NCBI RefSeq assembly: GCF_017308015.1
Contig: NZ_JAFKFW010000002.1
Span: 124,001-188,000 of the forward strand
Origin: Allobosea sp.
GTDB lineage: Bacteria; Pseudomonadota; Alphaproteobacteria; Rhizobiales; Beijerinckiaceae
Length of the DNA: 64,000 nt
Reading direction: 5' to 3'
Shown: piece after piece, positions 34,872 through 43,901 of the stretch
How positions within the stretch are numbered: the first letter of the stretch is position 1
Layout of the letters: each line of letters starts with the position of its first letter
Translations under genes and position numbers: made by a program
The notes under the pieces: generated by a model
The model's input: only the letters and a program-made list of their open reading frames with translations
Databases searched by the model: none
What the model was told of the DNA's origin: nothing

Positions 34872-35753
34872 CTACTTCCGGCTGGCGAGGACGACGCCGA
34901 GGATCGTCACGACCATGCCGCCGATCTGGAGCGGCGCCAGCGTCTCGCCGAAGAGTAGCCAGGCCTCGACCGCAACGAGGGCCGGCACGAGATAGAGGAA
35001 GGCGGCGATGCGCGAGACCTCGCCCCGCCGGAGCATGAACAGATAAAGCCAGATGCTGCCGATCGAGAGCACGATCACCGACCAGGCCAGCACCAGCAGC
35101 ATGGTCAGGTTCCACTCGATCCGCATCGGCTCGAAAGCCACGGCGAAAGGCAGCACAACGAGTCCGGCGGCGACATACTGGATCGCGGTGATCGTGCGCA
35201 GGTCGCCGGAGACGACGCGGGCCTTCTGGTAGAAGGAGCCTGCAGTCACCGCGAACATGCCGCCGATATTGATCAGCATCGGCACGGCGATGCCCCAGAG
35301 TGCCGCCGGTTCGACGCCGGCCAGTTGCGGCTCCAGCACCAGCGCGATGCCGAGGAAACCGCAGATGATGCCGAGCCAGCGCCGGCCCGAAATCCGCTCG
35401 CCGACCAGGGCCGGCGCGAGGAGCGCGGTCAGGATCGGTTGCAGCCCTGCAATCAGCCCCGAAATGCCGGCGGGCAGGCCATGGCGCACCGCCCACCAGA
35501 CACCAGCGAGATAGATGCCGTGCAACAGGATGCCGGTGATGGCCACGTCGGCAATGGCCCGGCGGCTACGCGGCCAGGGTGCACCCGTCGCGAGCGCGAT
35601 CAGCGTCAGCAGTGCGGCGGCGATCGAAAAGCGCACGACGAGGAAGGTGAGCGCATCGGCATGGCGGGCGGAGTAGCCGGCAACCACCCAGCCCGTGGAC
35701 CAGAGAAAGGTGAAGAGCAGCGGGATCGCGCGCAGAACGAAAGACGAGGACAT
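34872..35753 (-). CDS. EamA/DMT family transporter (second copy)
   Basis: A 293-aa membrane protein with two five-helix EamA units (PLLFTFLWSTGWVVAGYSA; AGLQPILTALLAPALVGERISGRRWLGI; PALVAVEAWLLFGETLAPLQIGGMVV). It probably exports a small metabolite. ATG at 35753 is preferred; a GTG two codons upstream is also possible. It lies upstream of mcd on the same strand, 80 nt away, but nothing ties it to the pathway. It is not closely alike in sequence to the EamA gene at 30662. Confidence 0.85.
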   Translation of the reverse strand: MSSSFVLRAIPLLFTFLWSTGWVVAGYSARHADALTFLVVRFSIAAALLTLIALATGAPWPRSRRAIADVAITGILLHGIYLAGVWWAVRHGLPAGISGLIAGLQPILTALLAPALVGERISGRRWLGIICGFLGIALVLEPQLAGVEPAALWGIAVPMLINIGGMFAVTAGSFYQKARVVSGDLRTITAIQYVAAGLVVLPFAVAFEPMRIEWNLTMLLVLAWSVIVLSIGSIWLYLFMLRRGEVSRIAAFLYLVPALVAVEAWLLFGETLAPLQIGGMVVTILGVVLASRK

Positions 35754-35855
35754 TGGCACCTGAAACCGCCGGAACTCTCCGTGTCTAGCGCCGATCGGCA
35801 GCGCCTGACAGAGCGCCGACGCCCCTACCCCATGCTGTCATGGAGGCCGTGCGGG

Positions 35856-36524
35856 TCAATCGCGATCTGGCGCCCCCGGCGGGAAGAGCTTGCGGAAGGG
35901 CCTCGCCTCCTGGACGGCACGCGCGAAAGACGGCCGCGCCAGCAGGCGAGCGCGATAGGCGCGGAGATTACCCAGCGCAGCGTCGATCTCATGAACCCAG
36001 TCGGCATAGAAAAGCGACGGTGCCGCTGCGCAATCGGCCAGACTGAAGTCATCGCCACTGGACCAATGCCGCCCGGCGAGTGCGCCATCCAGCCAGCGAT
36101 AGGCGTCCTCCAGCTTGTCACGCGCCCTGGCGACGCCAGAGGGGTCGCGGTCATCGGCCGGTCGCAGGTGGTCGAAGACGATCGCCTGCATCGGCGTCAT
36201 CACGTAGTTGTCGAAGAAGCGATCCATCATGCGCACGCCGAGCGCCTGCTGCGCATCGGCAGGCAGAAACCGGACCGTACCAGGATGAAACAGGCCGAGA
36301 TGCTCGATGATGACGCTCGACTCGAAGACGGGCGTCTCGCCATCGACGAGCACCGGCATTTTCCTCATCGGCCATAGCCTGGCCCACTCGGCACCGGCCT
36401 CCGGGTCTTCCGGTCCGAGCTTGCGATAGGCGAACGGCGTCTCGTTCTCATAGAGCGCCACCAGCACCTTCTGGCAATACGACGAGAACGGATGAGCGTA
36501 AAGCGTGAGCGACACGGGCTGCAT
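35856..36524 (-). CDS. Glutathione S-transferase family protein
   Basis: A 222-aa GST. The N-terminal thioredoxin-like domain has LYAHPFSSYCQKVLVALYE with a Ser-Ser-Tyr-Cys active-site region, MRKMPVLVDGETPVFESSVIIEHL (cis-Pro and Glu-Ser glutathione contacts). The helical domain has FSLADCAAAPSLFYADWV. The start at 36524 (MQPVSLTLY) gives the family length. An A/T-rich inverted repeat just upstream (36564-36580) may be an operator. Confidence 0.85.
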   Translation of the reverse strand: MQPVSLTLYAHPFSSYCQKVLVALYENETPFAYRKLGPEDPEAGAEWARLWPMRKMPVLVDGETPVFESSVIIEHLGLFHPGTVRFLPADAQQALGVRMMDRFFDNYVMTPMQAIVFDHLRPADDRDPSGVARARDKLEDAYRWLDGALAGRHWSSGDDFSLADCAAAPSLFYADWVHEIDAALGNLRAYRARLLARPSFARAVQEARPFRKLFPPGAPDRD

Positions 36525-36563
36525 CCTGCAGGAGCCTGGACTGCTCGCCGGCATAAGATAACC

Positions 36564-36580
36564 GATTGCGATTTGCAATC
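36564..36580. promoter_or_regulatory. Inverted repeat upstream of the GST gene
   Basis: GATTGC-GATTT-GCAATC, a perfect 6-bp inverted repeat with a 5-nt spacer, lies 40 nt upstream of the GST start in the most A/T-rich part of the 205-nt divergent gap to the chemoreceptor gene. It is a candidate regulator-binding site only. Confidence 0.35.
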
Positions 36581-36729
36581 AGATATCGAGCCAACTGGCT
36601 GACCGTGGACAGACGACCGCGTGACGTGCCGCCACAATCCCTAACGAAAAATGACGCGCGCCTTTCCGCATCGTCAACCAATCCTCAACGCACGGCGCGC
36701 AATGTCAGGTTCGATCGAAAACCAGCCCG

Positions 36730-38277
36730 ATGCCGCATCCTCCTCATCCTTCCTCCGCCCCGAACGAAGAGCTGGTGAACAGCGAGCACGAAGGCTTCGT
36801 CACCTTCGCACGCAACGCACTGGCCTCAGCGATCCTGAACTTCGCCGCCGTGGTCGCCGTGGCGGCCATGCTGTGGCAGCCAGATCGCATGGCCGCGCTT
36901 GTCGGCTGGGTTGCGGCCACGCTGGCCTATTCGCTCTCGATGGGGCTCGATATCGCCGCCTGGCGCAGCCGCCTCCACGAGCGTTCTCCCTGGCCGATGC
37001 GCATCGTGCACCTGCGCGCGCCGGTGCTCGGACTGATCTGGGGGGCGCTGCCCTGGGTCGCGGGCGCGACCGTCGACCCACGTGAGAACATCGCGATCGG
37101 CTTCGTCATCGCGGGCATGATCGCGAGCGGCATGACGCGCTTCGTCGTGGTGCCGCGCGCTGCGCTGATCTACGGCGTCACGCTGGGCGCGACCGCGGTC
37201 CTGGCCTTTGCTCAGTTTTCCACCGGCACGGCCATCACTGTGGCGATGCTGCTCGCGCTCTATCTCGTATTCATGACCCGCCATGTCACGTCGTACGGCG
37301 CGACGCTGGCGGAAGCCGTGCGCGGTCGCAATGCCGCCATCGAAAGCAGCCGCGAGCGTGCCCAGCTCCAGCACAGCGCCCTCGCCGAGCGCGACGAGAC
37401 GAGCCGCCGACATCGCGAATTGATGGAGGTCGTCGCGGCTTTTCGTCAGTCGATGGCCGGCTTCCAGAATGTCGTCCGGCGCGAGACTTGCGGCATCGCC
37501 GCCAGCGCGGCATCGCTCTCCGGCACAGCGGAAACGACCGCCAATCAGGCCGGGGCCGCACGCAGTGCCGCAGCAAGCGCCACCGGTGAGATCGATGCCA
37601 TCGCCGCCAGCACCGGCCATCTCAACGATGCGATCGCCCGGATCGGGGAGCGAACCTACCGCGCTGGTGCGGTGATCAGCGACACCGTCTCGGTCAGCGC
37701 GACGGCGATGAACGACATCGCCCATCTGTCCACGCTGATGCAGGGCATCACCGGCATCGTCGAGATGATCCAGGCGATCGCCGGACGGACCAACCTGCTT
37801 GCCCTGAACGCCACCATCGAGGCTGCCCGTGCCGGCGAGGCCGGGCGCGGCTTCTCCGTGGTCGCCGCCGAGGTCAAGGGCCTGGCGGCGCAGACGACCG
37901 AGGCCGGCAACGAGATCATCACCAGGATCGGCGCGATCGGCGCCTCGGCCGCCCATGTGACGCGCTCGATCGAAGCTATTCGCCAGGCCGTACTCGACGT
38001 TCACGACGTCACGCATGCCATCGTCTCCGCCGTCGAGGAGCAGCGGGCAGCGACCGCCGCCATGTCGAGCAATATCGATTCCGCCGCGGACCACAGCCGA
38101 CAGGCGACCGAGCGCGTCGAACAGGCCTATAGCGCCGTCGGAGAGACGAAGGCCGAGATCGAGAAAGCGCGGCAGGCAGCCGAGGTCATGGCCGAGGTTG
38201 CGGGCTCCCTGACCACCTCGGTCGAGGCCTTCCTGCACCGTATGGAAGCCGTGAACGCCAGCGACCAGGCTGCCTGA
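36730..38277 (+). CDS. Methyl-accepting chemotaxis-like protein
   Basis: A 515-aa receptor. About six hydrophobic segments (residues 25-190: [49 protein letters not shown]) are followed by a coiled-coil signalling region. The conserved hairpin tip [37 protein letters not shown] is at about 350-385. There is no periplasmic ligand-binding loop, so it probably senses inside the membrane or cytoplasm. The hairpin tip is close to canonical. No che genes are nearby. Confidence 0.88.
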   Translation: MPHPPHPSSAPNEELVNSEHEGFVTFARNALASAILNFAAVVAVAAMLWQPDRMAALVGWVAATLAYSLSMGLDIAAWRSRLHERSPWPMRIVHLRAPVLGLIWGALPWVAGATVDPRENIAIGFVIAGMIASGMTRFVVVPRAALIYGVTLGATAVLAFAQFSTGTAITVAMLLALYLVFMTRHVTSYGATLAEAVRGRNAAIESSRERAQLQHSALAERDETSRRHRELMEVVAAFRQSMAGFQNVVRRETCGIAASAASLSGTAETTANQAGAARSAAASATGEIDAIAASTGHLNDAIARIGERTYRAGAVISDTVSVSATAMNDIAHLSTLMQGITGIVEMIQAIAGRTNLLALNATIEAARAGEAGRGFSVVAAEVKGLAAQTTEAGNEIITRIGAIGASAAHVTRSIEAIRQAVLDVHDVTHAIVSAVEEQRAATAAMSSNIDSAADHSRQATERVEQAYSAVGETKAEIEKARQAAEVMAEVAGSLTTSVEAFLHRMEAVNASDQAA

Positions 38278-38283
38278 AGCGCC

Positions 38284-39555
38284 TCAGTCGGTCAGGGCCT
38301 CAGCCACGTCCTCATAGGTCCGCAGGCCGGTTCGCGGCGCATAGACGAGCACGGACATGTTGCCCGGCGCATGCTCGTTCTTCCACATCTTGTGATGGGC
38401 GAGCGGAATCTTGTCCCAGGGGAAGACCTCGGACATGCAGGGGTCGATGCGCCGGTCGATCACGAACTGGTTGGCTGCGCTCGCCTGCTTGAGATGGGCG
38501 AAATGCGAGCCCTGCACGCGCTTCTGCCGCATCCAGACATAGCGCGCGTCGAAGGTGATGTTGAAGCCGGAGGTGCCGGCGCAGAACACCACCATGCCGC
38601 CGCGCTTGGCGACGAGGCAGGAGACCGGGAAGGTCGCCTCGCCCGGATGCTCGAAGACGATGTCGACATCCTTCTTGCCGGTAATGTCCCAGATCGCCTT
38701 GCCGAACTTGCGGGCCTCCCTTGTCCACTCGGTATATTCGGGCGAGTTGACCTTGGGCATCTGGCCCCAGCAGTTGAAATCCTTGCGGTTGATCACGCCC
38801 TTGGCGCCGAGGCCGAGCACGTAGTCGCGCTTGGTCTCGTCCGAGATCACGCCGATCGCGTTGGCGCCGGACGCCGCGCAGAGCTGGACGCCGAAGACGC
38901 CGAGGCCGCCGGAAGCACCCCAGACTAGGACATTGTCGCCGGGCTTGATGGTGTGCGGGGCATGGCCGAAAAGCATGCGGTAGGCAGTGGCCAGCGTCAG
39001 CGTGTAGCAGGCGGCCTCCTCCCAGGCGAGGTGCTTCGGCTTGTGCATGAGCTGGCGCGACTGGACGCGGCAGAACTGAGCGAAGGAGCCGTCCGGCGTC
39101 TCGTAGCCCCAGATGCGCTGGGTCGACGAGAACATCGGATCGCCGCCATTGCACTCCTCGTCGTCGCCGTCGTCCTGGTTGCAATGGACGATGACCTCGT
39201 CACCGACCTTCCAGCGCTTCACCTTGGAGCCGACGGCCCAGACGATACCTGCGCAATCGGAGCCGGCGACATGGAACGGGGCCTTGTGGACGTCGAAGGG
39301 CGAGATCGGCTGGCCGAGGCCGGCCCAGATGCCGTTGTAGTTGACGCCCCCGGCCATCACGAGGAGCAGGACCTCTTCCTCGCCGATCGACCAGGTCGGC
39401 ACGACCTCGATCTGGAACGAATCCTGCGGCGCCCCATGGCGCTCGCGCCGGATCGCCCAGGCGTACATCTTCTCGGGGACATGGCCGAGCGGGGGCAGTT
39501 CATCGAGCTCGTAGAGATCCTTGAGCGGCTTCACGGCGGCCTGCGACTTCGACAT
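38284..39555 (-). CDS. ccr: Crotonyl-CoA carboxylase/reductase
   Basis: Key enzyme of the ethylmalonyl-CoA pathway: NADPH-dependent reductive carboxylation of crotonyl-CoA to (2S)-ethylmalonyl-CoA. The 423-aa MDR protein has PPLGHVPEKMYAWAIRRERHG, VNYNGIWAGLG, HKAPFHVAGSDCAGIVW, WGASGGLGVFGVQLC (Rossmann) and IVFEHPGEATFPVSC. From family knowledge, the Asn of VNYN and the His of FEHPG are among the CO2-pocket residues described for Ccr, and both are present. The start is the ATG at 39555, with GGGAGAC upstream. Together with mcd at 33103 this argues that the cell assimilates C2 units by the ethylmalonyl-CoA route. Confidence 0.95.
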   Translation of the reverse strand: MSKSQAAVKPLKDLYELDELPPLGHVPEKMYAWAIRRERHGAPQDSFQIEVVPTWSIGEEEVLLLVMAGGVNYNGIWAGLGQPISPFDVHKAPFHVAGSDCAGIVWAVGSKVKRWKVGDEVIVHCNQDDGDDEECNGGDPMFSSTQRIWGYETPDGSFAQFCRVQSRQLMHKPKHLAWEEAACYTLTLATAYRMLFGHAPHTIKPGDNVLVWGASGGLGVFGVQLCAASGANAIGVISDETKRDYVLGLGAKGVINRKDFNCWGQMPKVNSPEYTEWTREARKFGKAIWDITGKKDVDIVFEHPGEATFPVSCLVAKRGGMVVFCAGTSGFNITFDARYVWMRQKRVQGSHFAHLKQASAANQFVIDRRIDPCMSEVFPWDKIPLAHHKMWKNEHAPGNMSVLVYAPRTGLRTYEDVAEALTD

Positions 39556-39857
39556 GCTCGTCTCCCTGCTCTCTTCCGTCGTTGCCCAGCCCGGAGCGTG
39601 TCGGCGGTATGGGATGCCGATCATGCATCATATGCTGCGCTGCGCCATTACTCTAAGGAATCACATTGCAGCGCAAAACCCTTTCTTTCGGGCGCTTGCG
39701 CTTTCTTCATCGTTTGCGACGATGCTGACGGCCTGCGCGGCACAGGCGCATCGGACCGAATGCCGTATCCGGTCCGAGGCGCCAGGCTTCTGATCTTGCA
39801 TCGGCTTTTTCCGAGAACCGCTCCCCGGTTTTCGGGCCGATGCTCTAGGGAGACACG
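39556..39857. promoter_or_regulatory. Divergent region between ccr and a small membrane protein
   Basis: A 302-nt gap. The stretch at about 39620-39700 is clearly A/T-richer than its surroundings and contains a short symmetry (TTGC-AGC-GCAA near 39666), so the ccr promoter is probably here. I see no convincing gene; the open frame across 39521-39793 starts inside ccr antisense and looks like chance. Confidence 0.35.
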
Positions 39858-40160
39858 ATGCGCGGTCTGCTGATGATGGTCGGCCTGCCCGACCTGCCGT
39901 TGCTGTCCTTGATCCTCGTCGTCACGATGATCGTGCTCGGCGCCATGCTCCTCGGCTGGTTCGCCGACCTGCTGCTCGACAACAGCGCGTTCGGCGTAAT
40001 GATCAATACCGGCATCATGCTGGTCGGCGCCTTTGCCGGTGCCTGGCTATGGCACCGGTATGGCGTTCCGACGCGCTTCCCGGCCGAGGCCCTGCGTGCC
40101 GCAATCGCGACGGGGTCCGGGTTGCTGCTGCTGATAACCTTGGCGGTATTCCGGCCGTGA
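39858..40160 (+). CDS. Small hypothetical membrane protein
   Basis: A 100-aa protein with three hydrophobic helices (LPLLSLILVVTMIVLGAMLLG, INTGIMLVGAFAGAWLW, GSGLLLLITLAVF) separated by short loops, one with DLLLDNSAFG. Size and topology resemble GlsB/YeaQ/YmgE-type or similar small transmembrane proteins, but I do not recognise the exact family. GGGAG lies 7 nt before the ATG. It meets the next gene tail to tail with a 9-nt gap. Confidence 0.6.
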   Translation: MRGLLMMVGLPDLPLLSLILVVTMIVLGAMLLGWFADLLLDNSAFGVMINTGIMLVGAFAGAWLWHRYGVPTRFPAEALRAAIATGSGLLLLITLAVFRP

Positions 40161-40169
40161 GCGTCAGCC

Positions 40170-41096
40170 TCAGAGCTTTGCTGCGAAACTGTTCAGGTAT
40201 TTCATCCCGGTATCGCACATCAGCGTGACGATGGTCGCGCCGGCGCCGAGCCGCTCCGCGAGGCGCATGGCGGCCGCGACATTGCCGCCGGTCGAGGTCC
40301 CCGCGAAAAGCCCCTCCTCGCGCGCAAGCCGCAAGGCCGTCGCCGTCGCCTCGGCCGTCGAGACGGGCTCGATCGCATCGACGAGATCGGCCCGCCAGAG
40401 AGGCACGATATAGCCTGCGCCGACCCCATCGATCTTGTGCGCGCCGGTTGGACCACCCGACAGCACGGCGGATTCAGCCGGCTCGACCGCGATCAGCGCG
40501 ATCCTCGGATCGCGCCGTAGCAGCGCCTCGCCGGTTCCGCGCAGGGAGGCGGCCGTACCGACGCTCTGGACAAAGGCGTCGATGCGCCCGCCGGTCTGCT
40601 CCCAGATCTCGTCCGCGAGCCGATCATAGGCCGCGAGCTGGTCGGTGTTGCGCATCTGATCGGTCCAGAACGCACCCGTCTCGGCCGCGATGACGCGGGC
40701 GGCCTCGATCATGTCCTTCGTCAATTTCTCGGTCATGCGGCCCGATTCGCTGGGAATCACCGTCAATTCGGCCCCGAGCAAGCGCATATGGGTGAGCTTC
40801 TCGCGCGCGAAGGCATCGGACGTGACGATATGCAGGCGGTAGCCCTTCACTGCGCAGACCTGCGCGAGCGAAACGCCAGTGCTGCCGCCGGTGTATTCGA
40901 CGACGCTGCCGCCCTGCTTCAGCCGCCCGTCCCGCTCAGCCGCCTCGATCATCGCCAGCGCCATCCGGTCCTTCATGCTGCCGGTCGGATTCTCGCTCTC
41001 GATCTTGAGGAGGATGCGCGTACCGTTGGCCGGCACGATCCGGCGCAGCGGCAGAAGCGAGGTGCCGCCGACGCGGCTCAGGATGTCGATGGGCAT
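40170..41096 (-). CDS. PLP-dependent cysteine-synthase-family enzyme
   Basis: A 308-aa fold-type II PLP enzyme. The PLP lysine is in N-P-T-G-S-M-K-D-R. The phosphate-binding loop is GTSTGGN near the C-terminus. The substrate loop reads EYTGGSTGVSLA, where O-acetylserine sulfhydrylases have T-S-G-N-T-G. The asparagine of that loop is therefore a serine, which argues for a different substrate from plain CysK. The start MPIDILSRVGGTSLLPL leaves the regulatory palindrome outside the gene. It is divergent from a MarR-type regulator that probably controls it. Confidence 0.83.
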   Translation of the reverse strand: MPIDILSRVGGTSLLPLRRIVPANGTRILLKIESENPTGSMKDRMALAMIEAAERDGRLKQGGSVVEYTGGSTGVSLAQVCAVKGYRLHIVTSDAFAREKLTHMRLLGAELTVIPSESGRMTEKLTKDMIEAARVIAAETGAFWTDQMRNTDQLAAYDRLADEIWEQTGGRIDAFVQSVGTAASLRGTGEALLRRDPRIALIAVEPAESAVLSGGPTGAHKIDGVGAGYIVPLWRADLVDAIEPVSTAEATATALRLAREEGLFAGTSTGGNVAAAMRLAERLGAGATIVTLMCDTGMKYLNSFAAKL

Positions 41097-41120
41097 GACG
41101 GATCCTCGGCGGAAATTTAG

Positions 41121-41147
41121 ATGTATATGCAATTATTGCATCTACAT
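41121..41147. promoter_or_regulatory. 27-bp palindromic operator between cysteine-synthase-like gene and marR
   Basis: ATGTATATGCAAT, one central T, then ATTGCATCTACAT form a near-perfect palindrome: 13-bp arms with a single mismatch, in a short 68-nt divergent gap. It lies 24 nt upstream of the enzyme's ATG and 17 nt upstream of the regulator's. Size and symmetry fit a MarR dimer site controlling both directions. Confidence 0.75.
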
Positions 41148-41164
41148 GTAAACTCGGATTCGCC

Positions 41165-41626
41165 ATGATGAAAACAAGCGGATTGCGGGACGACGTGCGC
41201 AGGCTCGCAACCAGTTGCGTGGGCTTGACCGTCCGGCAAGCGGCGCGACGGGTGACGCAGATCTATGACGAGGCGTTGCAGGAGAGCAGGCTGAGTGTCG
41301 CGCAACTCGGCCTTCTGGCGGTGATCGCGACGAACGAGGACGACCGCATGGCCGCGATTGCCGGGCGGGCCGGACTAGACCCCTCGACGCTTTCCCGGAA
41401 TTTGCGGGCGCTCGAACGCGACGGGCTGATCGAGATCGCCACCGTCGAGAAGGACCTGCGCCGTCGCACCGTCTGGCTCACCGAGAGCGGGATCAGACGG
41501 TTGCAGGCGGCTCTGCCTGCCTGGCAGGAGGCGCAAAACAGGGTGGCGAAGGTATTGCCCGCCGACCTTCTGCAACAACTTCTTGCGGCGAGTTCATCGC
41601 TGAACGCGCAGAAAAGCGGGAGCTAG
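41165..41626 (+). CDS. MarR family transcriptional regulator
   Basis: A 153-aa winged-helix repressor. The helix-turn-helix is MAAIAGRAGLDPSTLSRNLRALERDGLIEI, followed by the wing VEKDLRRRTVWLTESG; helical ends form the dimer interface. Two tandem ATG codons are available (41165, 41168). It is divergent from the cysteine-synthase-like gene with a palindromic site between them. Its 3' end overlaps ubiG by 4 nt, tail to tail. Confidence 0.88.
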   Translation: MMKTSGLRDDVRRLATSCVGLTVRQAARRVTQIYDEALQESRLSVAQLGLLAVIATNEDDRMAAIAGRAGLDPSTLSRNLRALERDGLIEIATVEKDLRRRTVWLTESGIRRLQAALPAWQEAQNRVAKVLPADLLQQLLAASSSLNAQKSGS

Positions 41627-42384
41627 GACCGGCCACCCCGGCTGGCGGCGAGCATGTAATTCACGTCCATGTCGCGCGATGCGCTCCAGCGGCCTGTCAG
41701 CGGGTTGAAGACCACGCCCGTCTGCGTCCCTATCGTAAATCCATTGCCTTCGATCGCACCGCGCAGTTCGTCCGGCGTCACGAATTTCTCCCAGTCATGC
41801 GTGCCCTTGGGCAGCCAGCGCAGGACATATTCGGCGCCGACAACGGCAAGAGCGTAGGATTTCAGCGTGCGGTTGAGCGTCGCCATCACCAGCAGGCCGT
41901 CCGGCTTCACCGCCGCGCAGCAGGCCGCGACGAAGGCCTCGACATCGGCGACATGCTCGACCACTTCCATCGCGAGCACGATGTCGAAGCGCTTGCCGGC
42001 TTCTACCACCGCCTCGATCGTCTCCTCGCGATAGTCGATCGAAAGCCCGTTCTTTTCGGCGTGGGCGCGCGCGACGGCAATGTTGGTCGGTGCCGGATCA
42101 AGGCCTGCGACCTGCGCACCCAGCCTTGCGAGCGGCTCCGAGAGCACGCCGCCGCCACAGCCGATATCGACCAGACTGAGGCCATCCAGCGCCCTCATCC
42201 GCTTCGGATCGCGGGCGAAATGGGCGCAAGCCTCGTCGCGGACGAAGGCGAGCCTGACCGGATTGAACTTGTGCAGGACCGCCATGGGGCCCTTGGGGTC
42301 CCACCAGTCACGAGCGATCGCATCGAAGCGGGCGACCTCGGCCGGGTCGATCGTCGAGCCTGTGCGCTGGGTCGCAGCCGCCAT
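41623..42384 (-). CDS. ubiG: Ubiquinone biosynthesis O-methyltransferase
   Basis: Carries out both O-methylations of ubiquinone synthesis using S-adenosylmethionine. The 253-aa product shows FDAIARDWWDPKGPMAVLHKFNPVRL, the SAM motif VDIGCGGGVLSEPLARLGAQVAGLDP, EVVEHVADVEAFV, and the C-terminal LPKGTHDWEKFVTPDEL and DVNYMLAA. The start at 42384 has AGGAAGGA upstream. It is divergent from lysC. Confidence 0.95.
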   Translation of the reverse strand: MAAATQRTGSTIDPAEVARFDAIARDWWDPKGPMAVLHKFNPVRLAFVRDEACAHFARDPKRMRALDGLSLVDIGCGGGVLSEPLARLGAQVAGLDPAPTNIAVARAHAEKNGLSIDYREETIEAVVEAGKRFDIVLAMEVVEHVADVEAFVAACCAAVKPDGLLVMATLNRTLKSYALAVVGAEYVLRWLPKGTHDWEKFVTPDELRGAIEGNGFTIGTQTGVVFNPLTGRWSASRDMDVNYMLAASRGGRS

Positions 42385-42517
42385 GAACCGGTCCTTCCTG
42401 GATGCGATGCCGCATTGACACGGCGCCTGACGCCCGTCATCTACACCCGCCTCGCTGCAAGTGCGAGGGCGACCTTTCGACCCGGCCTTGGCTGGGTCAC
42501 CTTTCGAAAAGACCGTC

Positions 42518-43756
42518 ATGGCCCGTCTGGTGATGAAATTCGGCGGCACCTCAGTCGCCACTGTCGAGCGCATCAAGAACGCAGCGCGGCACGTCAAACG
42601 CGAGTTCGACGCCGGCAACGAAGTCGCGATCGTGGTTTCGGCGATGTCCGGCAAGACCAACGAACTCGTCGGCTGGTGCAAGGAAGCGGCGTCGGCCTTC
42701 GACCAGGCCGAGTACGACACCGTCGTCGCCTCGGGCGAGCAGGTCACCTCCGGGCTGATGGCGATCGTCCTGCAGGAAATGGGCCTGCCCGCACGCTCCT
42801 GGCAGGGCTGGCAAATTCCGCTCTACGGCTCGGACCAACATGGCGCGGCCCGGATCGAAAGCGTGGACGGCGCCGGGATTCTCGCGGGCTTCGACCGCAA
42901 CCGCGAGATCGCGGTCTGCTCCGGCTTCCAGGGCGTGAACCCGCGCACGCACCGCATCGTCACGCTCGGCCGCGGCGGCTCCGACACCAGCGCGGTCGCG
43001 CTCGCCGCCGGCCTCAAGGCCGATCGCTGCGACATCTATACCGATGTCGATGGCGTCTACACCACCGACCCGCGCGTGGTGCCGAAGGCCCGGCGCATGG
43101 ACAAGGTCTCCTTCGAGGAAATGCTCGAGATGGCCTCACTCGGCTCCAAGGTGCTGCAGGTACGCTCGGTCGAGATCGCCATGACGCAGCGCGTGCCGAC
43201 CTATGTGCGCTCCTCCTTCGACGACCCCGAAAACCCCAATCCTGGCACCCTCATCTGCGACGAGGACGACATCGTGGAACAGCAGATCGTCACCGGCATC
43301 GCCTTCTCCCGGGACGAAGCCCAGATCACCCTTCGCCGCGTGGCCGACAAGCCCGGCGTCGCTGCGGCGATCTTCGGCCCGCTCGCCGACGCCAACATCA
43401 ATGTCGACATGATCATCCAGGTCGTCTCCGACGATCAGGCGACGACAGACATCACCTTCACCGTGCCGACCGCCGATTACGAGCGCGCCAAGAAGCTGCT
43501 CGAGAGCAAGCATGACGCGATCTCCTATCAGGAGATCCAGGGTGCAACGGACGTGGTGAAGATCTCGGCGATCGGCGTCGGCATGCGCTCGCATGCAGGC
43601 GTCGCGGCGCGCGCCTTCCGGGCGCTGGCCGAGAAGGGCATCAACATCCGTGCGATCACGACCTCCGAGATCAAGTTCTCGGTGCTGATCGACGCCGCCT
43701 ATACCGAGCTCGCGGTGCGCACGCTGCACTCGCTCTACGGACTCGACGCGGCCTGA
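42518..43756 (+). CDS. lysC: Aspartate kinase
   Basis: Phosphorylates aspartate, the entry to lysine, threonine and methionine synthesis; usually feedback-inhibited by lysine and/or threonine. The 412-aa product has KFGGTSVATVERIKN at the N-terminus, GRGGSDTSAVALAAGLKADRCDIYTDVDGVYTTDPR, and two C-terminal ACT domains (DEAQITLRRVADKPGVAAAIFGPLADANINVDMIIQ; KISAIGVGMRSHAGVAARAFRALAEKGINIRAITTSEIK). The start at MARLVMKF is family-typical. The frame's upstream extension is not conserved-looking. Confidence 0.96.
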   Translation: MARLVMKFGGTSVATVERIKNAARHVKREFDAGNEVAIVVSAMSGKTNELVGWCKEAASAFDQAEYDTVVASGEQVTSGLMAIVLQEMGLPARSWQGWQIPLYGSDQHGAARIESVDGAGILAGFDRNREIAVCSGFQGVNPRTHRIVTLGRGGSDTSAVALAAGLKADRCDIYTDVDGVYTTDPRVVPKARRMDKVSFEEMLEMASLGSKVLQVRSVEIAMTQRVPTYVRSSFDDPENPNPGTLICDEDDIVEQQIVTGIAFSRDEAQITLRRVADKPGVAAAIFGPLADANINVDMIIQVVSDDQATTDITFTVPTADYERAKKLLESKHDAISYQEIQGATDVVKISAIGVGMRSHAGVAARAFRALAEKGINIRAITTSEIKFSVLIDAAYTELAVRTLHSLYGLDAA

Positions 43757-43844
43757 GGCGCGAGCCTCGGCGTCATCCAGAAGCGTCAATGCTCGCCCTG
43801 GTGGCGAGACTCCACGTCTCAAACACGCATTTGCATCGATGAGG

Positions 43845-43879
43845 ACCGTCATGGTCGGGCCTGTCCCGACTATGACGGT
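43845..43879. terminator. Long hairpin between convergent lysC and efflux operon
   Basis: ACCGTCATGGTCGGG and CCCGACTATGACGGT form a 15-bp stem with one mismatch and a 5-nt loop (CCTGT). It sits 89 nt after lysC and 23 nt after the efflux permease stop (reading the minus strand). Only short T-tracts flank it. It may act as a bidirectional terminator, or it may be a copy of a palindromic repeat. Confidence 0.55.
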
Positions 43880-43901
43880 TTCCTGGCGCGCTCGCGGCCG
43901 C

